In this document: one piece after another, positions 41,954-51,046 of the stretch
Layout: each line of letters begins with the position of its first letter
Numbering within the stretch: the stretch's first letter is position 1
Origin: Agrobacterium vitis
GTDB taxonomy: Bacteria; Pseudomonadota; Alphaproteobacteria; Rhizobiales; Rhizobiaceae
Reading direction: 5' to 3'
DNA length: 64,000 nucleotides
Assembly (NCBI RefSeq): GCF_037039395.1
Contig: NZ_CP146244.1
Location: 744,001-808,000, forward strand
Notes under the pieces: generated by a model
The model's database searches: none
What the model was told of the DNA's origin: nothing
Seen by the model: the letters and a program-made list of their open reading frames with translations, nothing else
Made by a program: the position numbers and the translations under genes

Positions 41954-43024
41954 ATGAAACACATTCTGTTTTCGCAGCACCAGAACCGGCCGAAGCTGAG
42001 AGCCGTGTTCATCCTGTTTCTGCTGGTCTGTATCTTCGCAGCCGATACGATCACCAATTTCGAGATCGCTTTTGCGGTGTTTTATATCGCGGTCATTCTG
42101 ATCGCCATCGGCTTCCTGTCGATGCGCGGGGTCGTCGCACTCGCCATGATCTGTATTGGCCTAACGGTGCTCAGCCTGTTCCTGACCCGGCGCGGATCGT
42201 TCGAATCCGGGTTGCTGAATTGTGGCATCAGCACCTGCGCCATTGGGGTGACGACCTATCTCGCCTTGAAAATCGTTGCCGCCCAGGCCGCTATTTACGA
42301 TGCACAGGCGCAATTTTCCCGCATGGCGCGGCTGACGCGGCTGGGGGAGCTGACGGCCTCTATTGCCCATGAGGTCAATCAGCCGTTGGCTGCCGTCGCT
42401 ACCAGCGCCGATGCGTGCCGCCGCTGGCTCGATCACACACCGCCCAATCTGGATCGCGCCCGCCAGGCAGCGGAGCGGATTGTCGGCGAGGTGAAACGCG
42501 CCAGCGATGTGATCGTGCGGGTGCGCAGACTGGCGAGGAGCGAACCGCCGCAATGTGAGAGTTTCGACCTCAATGCGGCGACGACCGAGGCCATCGGCCT
42601 TGCCGAACACGAACTTGAACGCAACAGCATTGCTCTGGAGATGGCCCTTGCGGAAGACCTGCCGCCGGTGCTGGCCGATCGTATCCAGATCCAGCAGGTA
42701 ATCGGCAATCTCCTGCTCAATGCGATCGAAGCCATGGCGGCTGTTCCCAGTTTCAAACGCGAGCTTTTGGTTTCGACCTTTCTCGATGGGGATGACAGGA
42801 TCGTGCTTGCCGTTGCCGATTCAGGTCCCGGCATGAAGCAATCGACGCTGGATCATCTGTTCGAAGCGTTCTGGACCACCAAGGAAAGCGGCATGGGCAT
42901 CGGCCTTGCCATCAGCCGATCGATCATCGAGGCGCATGGTGGACGTATTTCCGTAACGTCTGCACATCGCATGGGAACGGTCGTTCAATTCAGCTTGCCG
43001 GTCGGCGAGGAGAACGCAACGTGA
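41954..43024 (+). CDS. Membrane-bound sensor histidine kinase
   Basis: 356 aa. Four or so hydrophobic segments in the first ~105 residues (LRAVFILFLLVCIFAADTIT, FAVFYIAVILIAIGFLSM, VVALAMICIGLTVLSLFL), with almost no periplasmic domain. The DHp domain with H139 follows (RLGELTASIAHEVNQPLAAVA), then N, G1 and G2 boxes (NLLLNAIEAM, VADSGPGMKQ, GMGIGLAISRSIIEAHGG). The H-box is of the FixL/DctB/NtrB-like type. Start ATG 41954 has no good RBS, so the start is less sure. It overlaps the response regulator gene by a few bases. Confidence 0.9.
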   Translation: MKHILFSQHQNRPKLRAVFILFLLVCIFAADTITNFEIAFAVFYIAVILIAIGFLSMRGVVALAMICIGLTVLSLFLTRRGSFESGLLNCGISTCAIGVTTYLALKIVAAQAAIYDAQAQFSRMARLTRLGELTASIAHEVNQPLAAVATSADACRRWLDHTPPNLDRARQAAERIVGEVKRASDVIVRVRRLARSEPPQCESFDLNAATTEAIGLAEHELERNSIALEMALAEDLPPVLADRIQIQQVIGNLLLNAIEAMAAVPSFKRELLVSTFLDGDDRIVLAVADSGPGMKQSTLDHLFEAFWTTKESGMGIGLAISRSIIEAHGGRISVTSAHRMGTVVQFSLPVGEENAT

Positions 43025-43659
43025 TGATATCCCAGTTCATGCAGGAGAATAGTGAGCCGATTGTCTATGTGATCGACGATGACGCCTCGGTGCGCGCAGC
43101 ATTGGAGGATCTGCTCGCCTCTGTCGGCCTGGCGGTGCGCTCGCACGGATCGATCCAGGAGTTTTTGGCCGCGCCGGTTGCCGACGCGCCGGGTTGCCTG
43201 GTGCTCGATGTGCGGATGCCCGGCCAGAGCGGTCTTGAATTCCAACAGCAAATGGCGAAACTGGGCATAAGGCTGCCGGTGATCTTCATTACCGGTCACG
43301 GCGATATCGCCATGTCGGTCAAGGCGATGAAAAACGGCGCCATCGAGTTCCTGACCAAACCGTTTCGGGATCAGGATCTGCTGGACGCTATTCAGCAAGG
43401 CATCGAAAACGACCGCGCGCAGCGACGGCAGGATCATCTGTCCTCTGGCCTGCGGGAGTTATGGCAGACGCTGACGCCGGGCGAGCGGGAGGTCATGGAG
43501 TTCGTTGTCCAGGGGCGTCTCAACAAACAGATTGCCGGGGATCTCGGTGTCAGCGAAATCACCGTCAAGGTTCGCCGCGCCCAGTTGATGCGCAAGCTCA
43601 ATGCAAAATCCGTCGCCGATCTGGTGCGGATCTGGGATCGGCTCGCGGGGCCGGACTGA
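43021..43659 (+). CDS. FixJ/LuxR-type response regulator
   Basis: 212 aa. Receiver domain with acidic D19-D20-D21, phospho-acceptor D63 (CLVLDVRMPGQSG), T/S and K113 (FLTKPF). The LuxR-type HTH is at about 150-205 (LTPGEREVMEFVVQGRLNKQIAGDLG...ITVKVRRAQLMRKL). GTG 43021 has AGGAG 8 nt upstream; ATG 43024 is equally possible and overlaps the kinase TGA. It pairs with the kinase and is the likely output to the palindrome at 41812. The target is inferred to be the ABC genes or the pair itself. Confidence 0.92.
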   Translation: MMISQFMQENSEPIVYVIDDDASVRAALEDLLASVGLAVRSHGSIQEFLAAPVADAPGCLVLDVRMPGQSGLEFQQQMAKLGIRLPVIFITGHGDIAMSVKAMKNGAIEFLTKPFRDQDLLDAIQQGIENDRAQRRQDHLSSGLRELWQTLTPGEREVMEFVVQGRLNKQIAGDLGVSEITVKVRRAQLMRKLNAKSVADLVRIWDRLAGPD

Positions 43660-43714
43660 GCGGATAGCGCCGCGCACTCAAGATGCACGGCGCTATTATT
43701 AGCAATGACCAAAA

Positions 43715-44620
43715 TCAGCGCAGGTTTACCAGCTTTGCCAGTTCGCGGGCGCGGTCCAGGCAGCGGGGCTGCTGGTCGAGGAAGCGTTCGGCGCCGATTT
43801 CCATGATCAGCATGGTGTCCGGCAGGAAGGTGAGTTCCGCAAAGATCTCGTCCCAGGCGATGTCGCCCCAGCCGAGCGGCAGATGCAAATCGCCGATGCC
43901 GAGCGCGGTTGCTTCCGCATTATGGAAGAATTCCTTCATCGTATAGGGCAGGCCAAAGCTGTCATGAACGTGGAGATGGCCGGTTACCGGTGCCATGGCG
44001 CGCAATTGTTCACGGAAATCCAGGCCCTTGAAGGTCGATTCGATATAGGCATGGGAGAAATCGATCAGCGCCACGACATGGTCATGGCCGATGGCCTTGA
44101 CCGTTTCGGCCACCTGGCTCGGTGTCTGGCGATATTGGCCGGTCTCAGTGGTGAAGATGTTTTCAAGCGCGATGCGCACGCCATAGGACTTGGCGATATC
44201 GGCCATTTCCAACAGGGCCTCGCGCTCCATCTTGTCGAGATCCGCGCCGTCAACGCCGTCTGCCATCTGGGCTGCACCCGAATGGTGAACGAGGATACCG
44301 GCACCAAGGCGGTCGCACAATTCCAGCATGGCGCGAACCACGTTTTTTTGCAGGCGCAGATGCTCGCGGTCCATGAAATTGGAACTGATCTGGCCGTGCA
44401 GGGACAGTTTCTTGAAGCTGTATTGGCTGACAATATCAGCGACGCGCTGGGTGCGATCTTCGATAATACGGCCACCGGAGATGATTTCTTCGCCATAAAT
44501 ACCGATTTCGCAGGCAGTTGCGCCGGAATCGGCGATTTCACGCAGTGAGGCGTCCAGTGTCGTCAGATCGCCTTTGCCGGTGCGATTGCAAAAGCCGATG
44601 GCGGAAATGATGTCGGTCAT
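43715..44620 (-). CDS. Sugar-phosphate isomerase/epimerase-family TIM-barrel protein
   Basis: 301 aa, AP-endonuclease-2 (xylose isomerase-like) barrel: [56 protein letters not shown] (metal-binding Glu), [25 protein letters not shown] and [10 protein letters not shown] (C-terminal Glu). Metal-binding residues are therefore in place. It is the last gene of the ugp operon, where E. coli has ugpQ. Its substrate is unknown, perhaps a polyol- or sugar-phosphate linked to the imported compound. The start ATG overlaps the ugpC stop. Confidence 0.85.
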   Translation of the reverse strand: MTDIISAIGFCNRTGKGDLTTLDASLREIADSGATACEIGIYGEEIISGGRIIEDRTQRVADIVSQYSFKKLSLHGQISSNFMDREHLRLQKNVVRAMLELCDRLGAGILVHHSGAAQMADGVDGADLDKMEREALLEMADIAKSYGVRIALENIFTTETGQYRQTPSQVAETVKAIGHDHVVALIDFSHAYIESTFKGLDFREQLRAMAPVTGHLHVHDSFGLPYTMKEFFHNAEATALGIGDLHLPLGWGDIAWDEIFAELTFLPDTMLIMEIGAERFLDQQPRCLDRARELAKLVNLR

Positions 44621-45765
44621 GAAAGAACTCCAATGGTCTGTGTCGCTGAGGTCTGGTTATGGGGGGAAGGGCTGTTTGCCGCGCCCGTCATGGGAGAAAA
44701 ATCGATCCGCTTCTGGCTCTCGCTGTCGAAGAAGTGCAATTGCTGCTGAGGCAGCAACAGCCCGATCGTATCGCCTGCCGCCACCTGCGCTTCTTCGGGA
44801 ACGGCAATAGCAAAGGGCTGGCCAGCCAATTCGCAATGGACGACGCGGCCAACGCCCAGTTCTTCGACGAATTCGATCAGTGCCGGGACGCCCTGGCCGT
44901 GGCTGGCAAGCCGGCATTGTTCCGGGCGGATACCGACGATTACATCGCGGCCGCGCAAAGTATGGGCGACGACCGGATCGATTTCGACCGATGCACCACT
45001 GATGCGAATGGTGGAGGTTTCCACCTCGACGCGGGCGTCGAACAGGTTCATGGCCGGGGAGCCGATAAACGAGGCGACGAACGTGGTGGCCGGGCGATGA
45101 TAGATGTCGAGCGGTCTGCCGACCTGCTCCACATGGCCACGGTTCATCACCACCAGCCGGTCGGCAAGCGTCATCGCTTCCACCTGGTCATGGGTCACGA
45201 ACACCGAGGTGGCGGACAGGCGCTGGTGCAGTTTGCGGATTTCGGCGCGCATGGTCACGCGCAGCTTGGCATCGAGATTGGATAATGGTTCGTCGAACAG
45301 AAAGACCTTTGGCTCACGGATAATGGCGCGGGCCATGGCGACGCGCTGGCGCTGGCCACCGGAAAGGGCGGCAGGCCGACGATCGAGATAATCCTGCAAG
45401 CCGACGATTTTTGCGGTCTCGAGAATGCGCCGTTTCCGCTCGGCCTTGGCAACGCCCGCCACCTTCAGCGCATAGCCGATATTGCCGGCCACCGACATAT
45501 GCGGGTAAAGCGCGTAATTCTGAAACACCATGGCGCAACCACGTTCGCGTGGCTCCAATGTGTTGACGACACGGCCATCGATGGCGATTTCGCCCGAGGT
45601 AATGTCTTCCAGTCCAGCGATCATTCGCAGCAGCGTGGACTTCCCGCAGCCGGAGGGACCGAGGATGACCACGAATTCACCTGAGGCAAACAGCAAGTCG
45701 ATGCCATGCAGGGTTGGCGTCTTGCCGTAGCTTTTGCGCACCGCGCGGATGTCGATATCAGCCAT
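44617..45765 (-). CDS. ugpC: sn-Glycerol-3-phosphate-type ABC transporter ATPase
   Basis: 382 aa, MalK/UgpC family. Walker [15 protein letters not shown]-loop [14 protein letters not shown], signature [15 protein letters not shown], Walker [17 protein letters not shown], and a C-terminal TOBE domain after about 235 ([23 protein letters not shown]). Start taken at ATG 45765; the in-frame ATG at 45858 would overlap ugpE. It is the energy-coupling subunit of the ugpBAEC set. A polar C-terminal tail of about 20 residues is unusual. Confidence 0.92.
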   Translation of the reverse strand: MADIDIRAVRKSYGKTPTLHGIDLLFASGEFVVILGPSGCGKSTLLRMIAGLEDITSGEIAIDGRVVNTLEPRERGCAMVFQNYALYPHMSVAGNIGYALKVAGVAKAERKRRILETAKIVGLQDYLDRRPAALSGGQRQRVAMARAIIREPKVFLFDEPLSNLDAKLRVTMRAEIRKLHQRLSATSVFVTHDQVEAMTLADRLVVMNRGHVEQVGRPLDIYHRPATTFVASFIGSPAMNLFDARVEVETSTIRISGASVEIDPVVAHTLRGRDVIVGIRPEQCRLASHGQGVPALIEFVEELGVGRVVHCELAGQPFAIAVPEEAQVAAGDTIGLLLPQQQLHFFDSESQKRIDFSPMTGAANSPSPHNQTSATQTIGVLS

Positions 45766-45805
45766 TGTCTTTGAACCTTGTTGTTCTTGCAGGCGCTTTT
45801 CAGCG

Positions 45806-46693
45806 TCACTTTTCCGTGGAAACCAGACCGCGCACGAACCAGCGTTGCAGCACGGCAACCACGACCAGCGGCGGGGCCATGATCATCAGGGAGCCGGCGA
45901 GCGTGACATTCCAGTCCGGGATGCCGTTGTCGGACGGCAGCAGTGAGCGCAGCGACATCATCACCGTCTTGTAGTTCGGGTCAGTCACCATCAGCAGCGG
46001 CCAGAGATATTGGTTCCAGCCATAGACGAACATGATGGTGGTCAGCGCCAGCATGTTGGTGCGCGAGAGCGGCAGCAGCATTTCAAAGAAGAAGCGGATC
46101 GGCCCGGACCCGTCCATCCGTGCCGCCTCGGCCAATTCATTGGGCAGGGTCATGAAAAATTGCCGGTAGAGAAAGGTGCCGGTTGCCGTGGCGACCAGCG
46201 GCAGGGTCAGGCCTGCATAGGTGTTGAGCAGGTTCCATTCGATCTTGATGTCGATACCGAACAGCGCCGACAGGATGGATTTGACCGGCTGGAACAGGTC
46301 GGCTGCCACCGCATAGGTCGGCACGACCCGGACTTCGAGCGGCAGCATCAGGGTGATGAACACGCCCCAGAAAAACACATGTTTCAGCGGCGTGCGGAAA
46401 AACACGATGGCAAAGGCGGTCATGGCCGATAGCGCTACTTTTCCGAGCGTCACCAGGGCCGCCATGATCAGGCTGTTGGTCATCGCCGTGCCGAGATCGG
46501 CCCGCGTCCATGCCTGGCTGGCATTGGTCAGGAACTCGCCTTGCGGCAGGAAGCTGAAAGGAACGGCATTGACCTGCGGCATCGTCTGGCTGGCGCCAGC
46601 GATCACCACGATGAATGGTCCGATCAGCAGCAGGAGGCCCAGGACCATGATGAGATAGGTGAAGGCATTGGCAATCGGTGTGCGCTGGATCAT
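45806..46693 (-). CDS. ugpE: sn-Glycerol-3-phosphate-type ABC transporter permease
   Basis: 295 aa, CUT1-family permease, six spans. [36 protein letters not shown], and the EAA loop [20 protein letters not shown] with [11 protein letters not shown] are typical of UgpE. It follows ugpA by seven bases. Confidence 0.92.
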   Translation of the reverse strand: MIQRTPIANAFTYLIMVLGLLLLIGPFIVVIAGASQTMPQVNAVPFSFLPQGEFLTNASQAWTRADLGTAMTNSLIMAALVTLGKVALSAMTAFAIVFFRTPLKHVFFWGVFITLMLPLEVRVVPTYAVAADLFQPVKSILSALFGIDIKIEWNLLNTYAGLTLPLVATATGTFLYRQFFMTLPNELAEAARMDGSGPIRFFFEMLLPLSRTNMLALTTIMFVYGWNQYLWPLLMVTDPNYKTVMMSLRSLLPSDNGIPDWNVTLAGSLMIMAPPLVVVAVLQRWFVRGLVSTEK

Positions 46694-46700
46694 TCCGGCC

Positions 46701-47591
46701 TCACTTGTAATGCACGCGCTTCTCGATGAAGCGGAACTGGATGAAGGTGCAGATCATGATCAGCCCGATCAGAATGATGCTCTGGGCCGATGCGCCGGAG
46801 TAGTTGAGACCCTTGAACGCCTCATCGACGATCCTGTAGACCATGACTTCGGTGCCATGGTTCGGCCCGCCGTTTGTCATGGAATGGACGATGCCGAATG
46901 TGTCGGCGCCGACGAAGCCTTCCGTCATCATGGTGACGAGCAGAAAAAACAGAGTTGGGGCAAGCAGCGGCACCTGCACATCGAAGGCGCGGCGCAAGGG
47001 ACCGGCGCCGTCCATGGCAGCGGCCTCACTGAGGGCGCGTGGCACTGATTGCAAACCAGCCAGCAGGAAGATGAACGTATAGCCCGACCATTTCCAGATG
47101 AAGACGATGATAACAAGCGCCAGGGCGTGGCTGCCGTATTTGGCCGGGTTCCAGAGATCTGGAGAGAAGGAATTGACCATGGCCGCCAGCCCGCGATCGG
47201 GCGCCAGAATGAAGCGGAAGGCAATACCCGCCGCCGGTCCGGCAATGGCGAAGGGCAGGATGTAGAAGAACCGGAAGAAACCGGTGCCGGGCAATTGCCG
47301 GTCAACGGCAAGCGCCAGCACGAGCCCGATAAAGATGGCAAAGAACGGACCGACTGTGGCGAAGATCAAGCTGACAGTGACTGAATTCCAGTAGAATGGA
47401 TCGGTCAGTGCTTCCTTGAAATTGGCAAAGCCGACGAATTCCGCAGCACCGCCAAACGGTGGTTCAAGGGTGAAGGCCCAGTTCACCACCGCAGCCACTG
47501 GCCAGTAGAAGAACAGGATGATCAGGATGATCTGCGGCAGCGCAAACAGGATAGGCAGCCACCAGTTCTTGAAAACGGCGCGTTGTTCCAT
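46701..47591 (-). CDS. ugpA: sn-Glycerol-3-phosphate-type ABC transporter permease
   Basis: 296 aa, CUT1-family permease. WWLPILFALPQIILIILFFY, EFVGFANFKEALTDPFYWNS, FYILPFAIAGPAAGIAFRFI and the EAA loop ALSEAAAMDGAGPLRRAF identify UgpA. It lies 76 bases after ugpB; the transcript continues into ugpE. Confidence 0.92.
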   Translation of the reverse strand: MEQRAVFKNWWLPILFALPQIILIILFFYWPVAAVVNWAFTLEPPFGGAAEFVGFANFKEALTDPFYWNSVTVSLIFATVGPFFAIFIGLVLALAVDRQLPGTGFFRFFYILPFAIAGPAAGIAFRFILAPDRGLAAMVNSFSPDLWNPAKYGSHALALVIIVFIWKWSGYTFIFLLAGLQSVPRALSEAAAMDGAGPLRRAFDVQVPLLAPTLFFLLVTMMTEGFVGADTFGIVHSMTNGGPNHGTEVMVYRIVDEAFKGLNYSGASAQSIILIGLIMICTFIQFRFIEKRVHYK

Positions 47592-47667
47592 GTCGTGACC
47601 AATATGCTGGAATGAAGGAGGAAGCCCGCCGATCCGGCAGGCTTCCGGGAGTAATGACCGCCGAGGC

Positions 47668-49011
47668 TTAGTTCAGCTTCTGACCGGCATAGGTCTTTTC
47701 AAAGCGGCGCAGGATGGCATTGCCGCGTTCGACCGTCTGGTCCAGCTGGGTCTGCACATCGGCATTCTGCATGAAGATCGCCTCAAACGAGGTCGTGACT
47801 TCCTTGCGGATCTGGGTGAAGCTGCCCAGGCGGATACCACGGCTGGTATCGGATGTCGGCGTATAGGTCAGGCTGGCAATGGCCAGTTCACGGCCCTTGT
47901 AAGGCGCCTTATCGTAGAAACCATTGGCTTTCATGGCGTCGAAGCCGGTCTTGGTGACGGGAATATAGCCAGTCACCGTCGACCACCATTGTACCATGTC
48001 CGGCTGGGCGAGGAAGTTAAGGAAGGCAGCTGCCCCCTTGTATTCCGCTTCCGGACGACCGGCGAGAACCCAGAGCGAAGCACCGCCGACCAGAGAATTC
48101 TGGCGCTCCGTACCCTTCCAGACGGGCAGCATGGCGACATCCCATTTGACGTCAGCCGGCAGTGTCTTGCCGACGGTGCCGTGGTCAGCAATCGACGACT
48201 GGATCATCTGGCAAGTCTGCGAGGTGAAGGCCGGAACGACATCCATGCCGAGCTGCTTGGTCTTCACCACGAACAGCTTCTCATCCTGCATCTTCTTGAA
48301 GAATTTTACATGATCCACGAATTTGGTCTTGTTGAACACCAGTTCGGCATCAAGACCCTGATAGCCATTGGCTTTTGTGGCGATTGGCTGGTTGTGGATG
48401 GCGGAAAACTGTTCCAGCATTGGCCATGGATCGAAATTGAAGCCCAGCGGGCACTCATAGCCAGCGGCCTTCAGCTTGCGGGCTGCTTCCTCGACATGTT
48501 CCCAGGTATCCGGCTTGAAGGTAATGCCAGCCTTCTCAAACGCGCTGACATTATAATAGAACATCGCGGTCGAGGAGTTGAACGGGAAGGACTGCAATTC
48601 GCCGCCAGCCGTGGCGTAGTAGTTTGCGATGCCGCCGAAATAGTTGTTCCAGTCGATCTTGTAGCCATTGTCGGCCATCAGCTTCTTGGCTGGAATAAAG
48701 GCCTTGGACAGCATCAGATCCAGCGTGCCGGCATCGTAGATCTGGGCAATGGCTGGCTGCTTCTTGGCGCGGTAGGCGGCAATGGTATTTTGCAGGGTGG
48801 TGTCGTAATCGTTCTGCGAGGTGCAGACGATTTCGAAATTGGCCTGGCTGTCGTTGAACTTGCGGCAGGCGTCCTGGACGCGCTCGCCAAGGTCGCCGCT
48901 CAGGCCATGCCAGAACTCGAACTTGACCTTTTCGGCCATAGCCGGTGCTGCCCCCAGCGTCGTGGCGGCCAAAAGGCCAGCCAACAAGGTTTTCAAAGCG
49001 TAGATTTTCAT
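47668..49011 (-). CDS. ugpB: sn-Glycerol-3-phosphate-binding periplasmic protein
   Basis: 447 aa, family-1 binding protein. Signal peptide YALKTLLAGLLAATTLGAAP ending AMAE, mature VKFEFWHGLSGDLGERVQ (WHGLSG is a UgpB hallmark), QIYDAGTLDLMLSKAFIPAK and GGASLWVLAGR. It captures glycerol-3-phosphate or glycerophosphodiesters in the periplasm. It is first in ugpB-A-E-C. In rhizobia such systems are often phosphate-starvation induced; I found only a weak PHO-box-like pair of TCA motifs 11 bp apart upstream (about 49104-49122). Confidence 0.92.
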   Translation of the reverse strand: MKIYALKTLLAGLLAATTLGAAPAMAEKVKFEFWHGLSGDLGERVQDACRKFNDSQANFEIVCTSQNDYDTTLQNTIAAYRAKKQPAIAQIYDAGTLDLMLSKAFIPAKKLMADNGYKIDWNNYFGGIANYYATAGGELQSFPFNSSTAMFYYNVSAFEKAGITFKPDTWEHVEEAARKLKAAGYECPLGFNFDPWPMLEQFSAIHNQPIATKANGYQGLDAELVFNKTKFVDHVKFFKKMQDEKLFVVKTKQLGMDVVPAFTSQTCQMIQSSIADHGTVGKTLPADVKWDVAMLPVWKGTERQNSLVGGASLWVLAGRPEAEYKGAAAFLNFLAQPDMVQWWSTVTGYIPVTKTGFDAMKANGFYDKAPYKGRELAIASLTYTPTSDTSRGIRLGSFTQIRKEVTTSFEAIFMQNADVQTQLDQTVERGNAILRRFEKTYAGQKLN

Positions 49012-49321
49012 CGCAAATGCCTCGTTTTCAGGAAAACAATTCCGCTTTACCCCCGGAAATTGAGGGGGTTCTAACGGGCATTTATGATGGCTCGACTACG
49101 CTTCCATGACGCTTGCGTGAAGATTTTTCGTCTGATCGGTGACAGGCTAATACAAAGAGTCATTGAAAATCACTCTTTGTATTCCACTTTTGAATATCTC
49201 AAGTCTCTAATGCATTTGAGATATTCAAAACCCCTTCAAGTCGAGGATGCGTCAGCATCTTCGAGACTTGGTATAATCGACAGCACCGCGCTTTCCTTAG
49301 AGCGCGGTGCTGTTTATCGGT
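49012..49321. other. Intergenic region with three stacked hairpins
   Basis: The ugpB promoter is expected in the left part. Hairpins are at 49151-49181 (10-bp stem TACAAAGAGT/ACTCTTTGTA), 49188-49230 (15-bp stem TTTTGAATATCTCAA and its complement), an imperfect one at about 49238-49270, and the G+C-rich hairpin at 49281-49314. The first two are perfect inverted repeats. No gene is supported. Confidence 0.7.
49281..49318 (-). terminator. Hairpin at the 3' end of the PotC-like gene, probable terminator
   Basis: A 13-bp perfect stem ACAGCACCGCGCT (49281-49293) and AGCGCGGTGCTGT (49302-49314), loop TTCCTTAG. It lies just beyond the stop of the minus-strand transporter operon. The downstream T-run is weak on both strands, so it may act with the other hairpins. 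Confidence 0.6.
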
Positions 49322-50164
49322 TCATGCCGCCGGTTGCTGTTTTGCCCTGGCGACAATCTGGGTGGGGCTGACGAATTGCAGGGCGATGACCAGCCAGAAC
49401 AGGGTGGTGACCATATAGACCACGGCCATGGCATCGATGGATTGCGATGCGCGAACCCCGGACGCGAAGACCGCATAGTAGAGCGACACGACCAGCGTTT
49501 GCGTCGTCGGCCCGGCAATCAGGAAGGTCAGCTCGAACATGGCGATAGTGCGCACCAGCACCAGCAGCAGGGCCGCTAACATGCCCGGCAGCAGCAGCGG
49601 TAGCAGGATGCGGGTGAACAGGCTCCAGGTGCCAGCGCCGAAGACCTTGGCCGCAGCCTCGATGCGCGGATCGATCTGCTCGATGAAGGGGATCATGACA
49701 AGGATGACGAAGGGCAGCGACGGCACGAGATTGATCAGCACGACGCCCCAGAAAGTGCCGCCAAGGCCGACCTGATAGAGAACCGTGGCCAGCGGAATGC
49801 CATAGGTGAGCGGCGGTACCAGAAGCGGCAGCAGGAAGGTGAGGATGACAAGCTTTTTGCCGGGAAAATCCCGCCGGGCCAGCGCATAGGCGGTGACCAC
49901 CCCGAGCAGGCCTGAAATAATCACCACGGTGAAGGTGATCTGGAAGGTGACGGCGACGACGCTGGACAGCTGAAACTCGCTCCAGGCGTCGGAATACCAG
50001 CGGGTGGTCCAGCCGGTCGGCAGCCATGTACCCAGCCAGCGCCGGGCAAAGGAATTGACCACGACGGAGGCAATCACCGCCACGAGATTGAGGATGAACA
50101 ACCCGGCGAGCGCCCAGACTGCCATACGCCAGAGTTTTGAGCCGATGCCCTGATCGCGGATCAT
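49322..50164 (-). CDS. PotC/iron-type ABC transporter permease
   Basis: 280 aa, six spans, MetI-like fold of the spermidine/putrescine-iron class. VAVIASVVVNSFARRWLGTW, GVVTAYALARRDFPGKKLVI, PLLVPPLTYGIPLATVLYQ and the EAA loop RIEAAAKVFGAGTWSLFTRI are seen. It is the last of four genes (SBP, ATPase, permease, permease). Substrate unknown. Confidence 0.88.
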   Translation of the reverse strand: MIRDQGIGSKLWRMAVWALAGLFILNLVAVIASVVVNSFARRWLGTWLPTGWTTRWYSDAWSEFQLSSVVAVTFQITFTVVIISGLLGVVTAYALARRDFPGKKLVILTFLLPLLVPPLTYGIPLATVLYQVGLGGTFWGVVLINLVPSLPFVILVMIPFIEQIDPRIEAAAKVFGAGTWSLFTRILLPLLLPGMLAALLLVLVRTIAMFELTFLIAGPTTQTLVVSLYYAVFASGVRASQSIDAMAVVYMVTTLFWLVIALQFVSPTQIVARAKQQPAA

Positions 50165-50167
50165 GAT

Positions 50168-51046
50168 CTAGCCTTTCGTTCCGGCGACGGGGCCGCGATA
50201 GAAGAGGGAGCGCAAGGCCAGGATGGCCGCGACGATTGCCAGCTCGATAACGCCCATGATGATGGCGATGGCCGAGCCCAGCGAGTGATTATATTGCTCG
50301 AAGGCGGCCTGATAGGCAGCAATCGAGATCACTCGCGTCGGCCCGGCGGGTGCACCGAGCAACACAGCCGAGGGAAAGACCGCAAACGCCTGCACGAAGG
50401 ACAGGCAGAAGGTGACGGCAAGGCCCGGCACCAGCAGCGGCAGAAACACGTTCATGAAGCGCTTGCGGGCATTGGCCCCCAATGTCGCCGCTGCCTGTTC
50501 AATGGCAGGATCGATGCCGGTGACGTAGGACAGCGTCAGCAGGAAGGCGAAAGGAAAGCCCGAAATCAGCAGCGACGCAAACACGCCCCAGTAATTGTTG
50601 GTGAGCTTGACCGGCGTATCGAGAATGCCGATCAGGATCAGGCTGCGGTTGAACCAGCCCTGGGGCCCGAGAAAGGTCAAAAGACCGTCCGCAATGAACA
50701 CGGTGCCGAGCGTGACCGGCAGCACGAGAATGGTGGTCAGAAAACGCTGGCGGGTCATCAGCCGCACCCGGAAGGCAATCGGCAAGGCAAGCGCCAGATT
50801 GACCACGGTGACCGGCAGCGCCAGCCAAAGCGTGGCGGAAATGGTCTTGTATTGAAACGGATCGGTGAAGAAGGTGACGTAATTGGTGTACCAGGCGCCC
50901 TCTGCTGGTGTCAGTGAGTCAACGACGCCATACATGAACGGATAGATGAACAGCGCGAGGATGACCAGCAGGCCCGGCAATACCAGCAGCGTCGTGCCGT
51001 CTATTCCCCTGGCTGCAAGCGAGACACGAAGGGAAGACTGGCTCAT
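50168..51046 (-). CDS. PotB/iron-type ABC transporter permease
   Basis: 292 aa, six spans: GTTLLVLPGLLVILALFIYP, then NYVTFFTDPFQYKTISATLW typical of PotB, and the EAA loop AIEQAAATLGANARKRFMNV. It overlaps the ATPase stop at 51043-51046 (ATGA), so it is translationally coupled. It forms a heterodimer with the next permease. Confidence 0.88.
   Translation of the reverse strand: MSQSSLRVSLAARGIDGTTLLVLPGLLVILALFIYPFMYGVVDSLTPAEGAWYTNYVTFFTDPFQYKTISATLWLALPVTVVNLALALPIAFRVRLMTRQRFLTTILVLPVTLGTVFIADGLLTFLGPQGWFNRSLILIGILDTPVKLTNNYWGVFASLLISGFPFAFLLTLSYVTGIDPAIEQAAATLGANARKRFMNVFLPLLVPGLAVTFCLSFVQAFAVFPSAVLLGAPAGPTRVISIAAYQAAFEQYNHSLGSAIAIIMGVIELAIVAAILALRSLFYRGPVAGTKG

Noticed and set aside
47989..49074. 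361-codon plus-strand frame opposite ugpB
   Set aside because: Antisense shadow; no family motif, and it runs through the signal-peptide region of ugpB.
49104..49122. PHO box upstream of ugpB
   Set aside because: Two TCA cores are 11 bp apart (CTTCACGCAAGCGTCATGG on the minus strand), but the rest of the consensus is poor; kept only as a weak remark.
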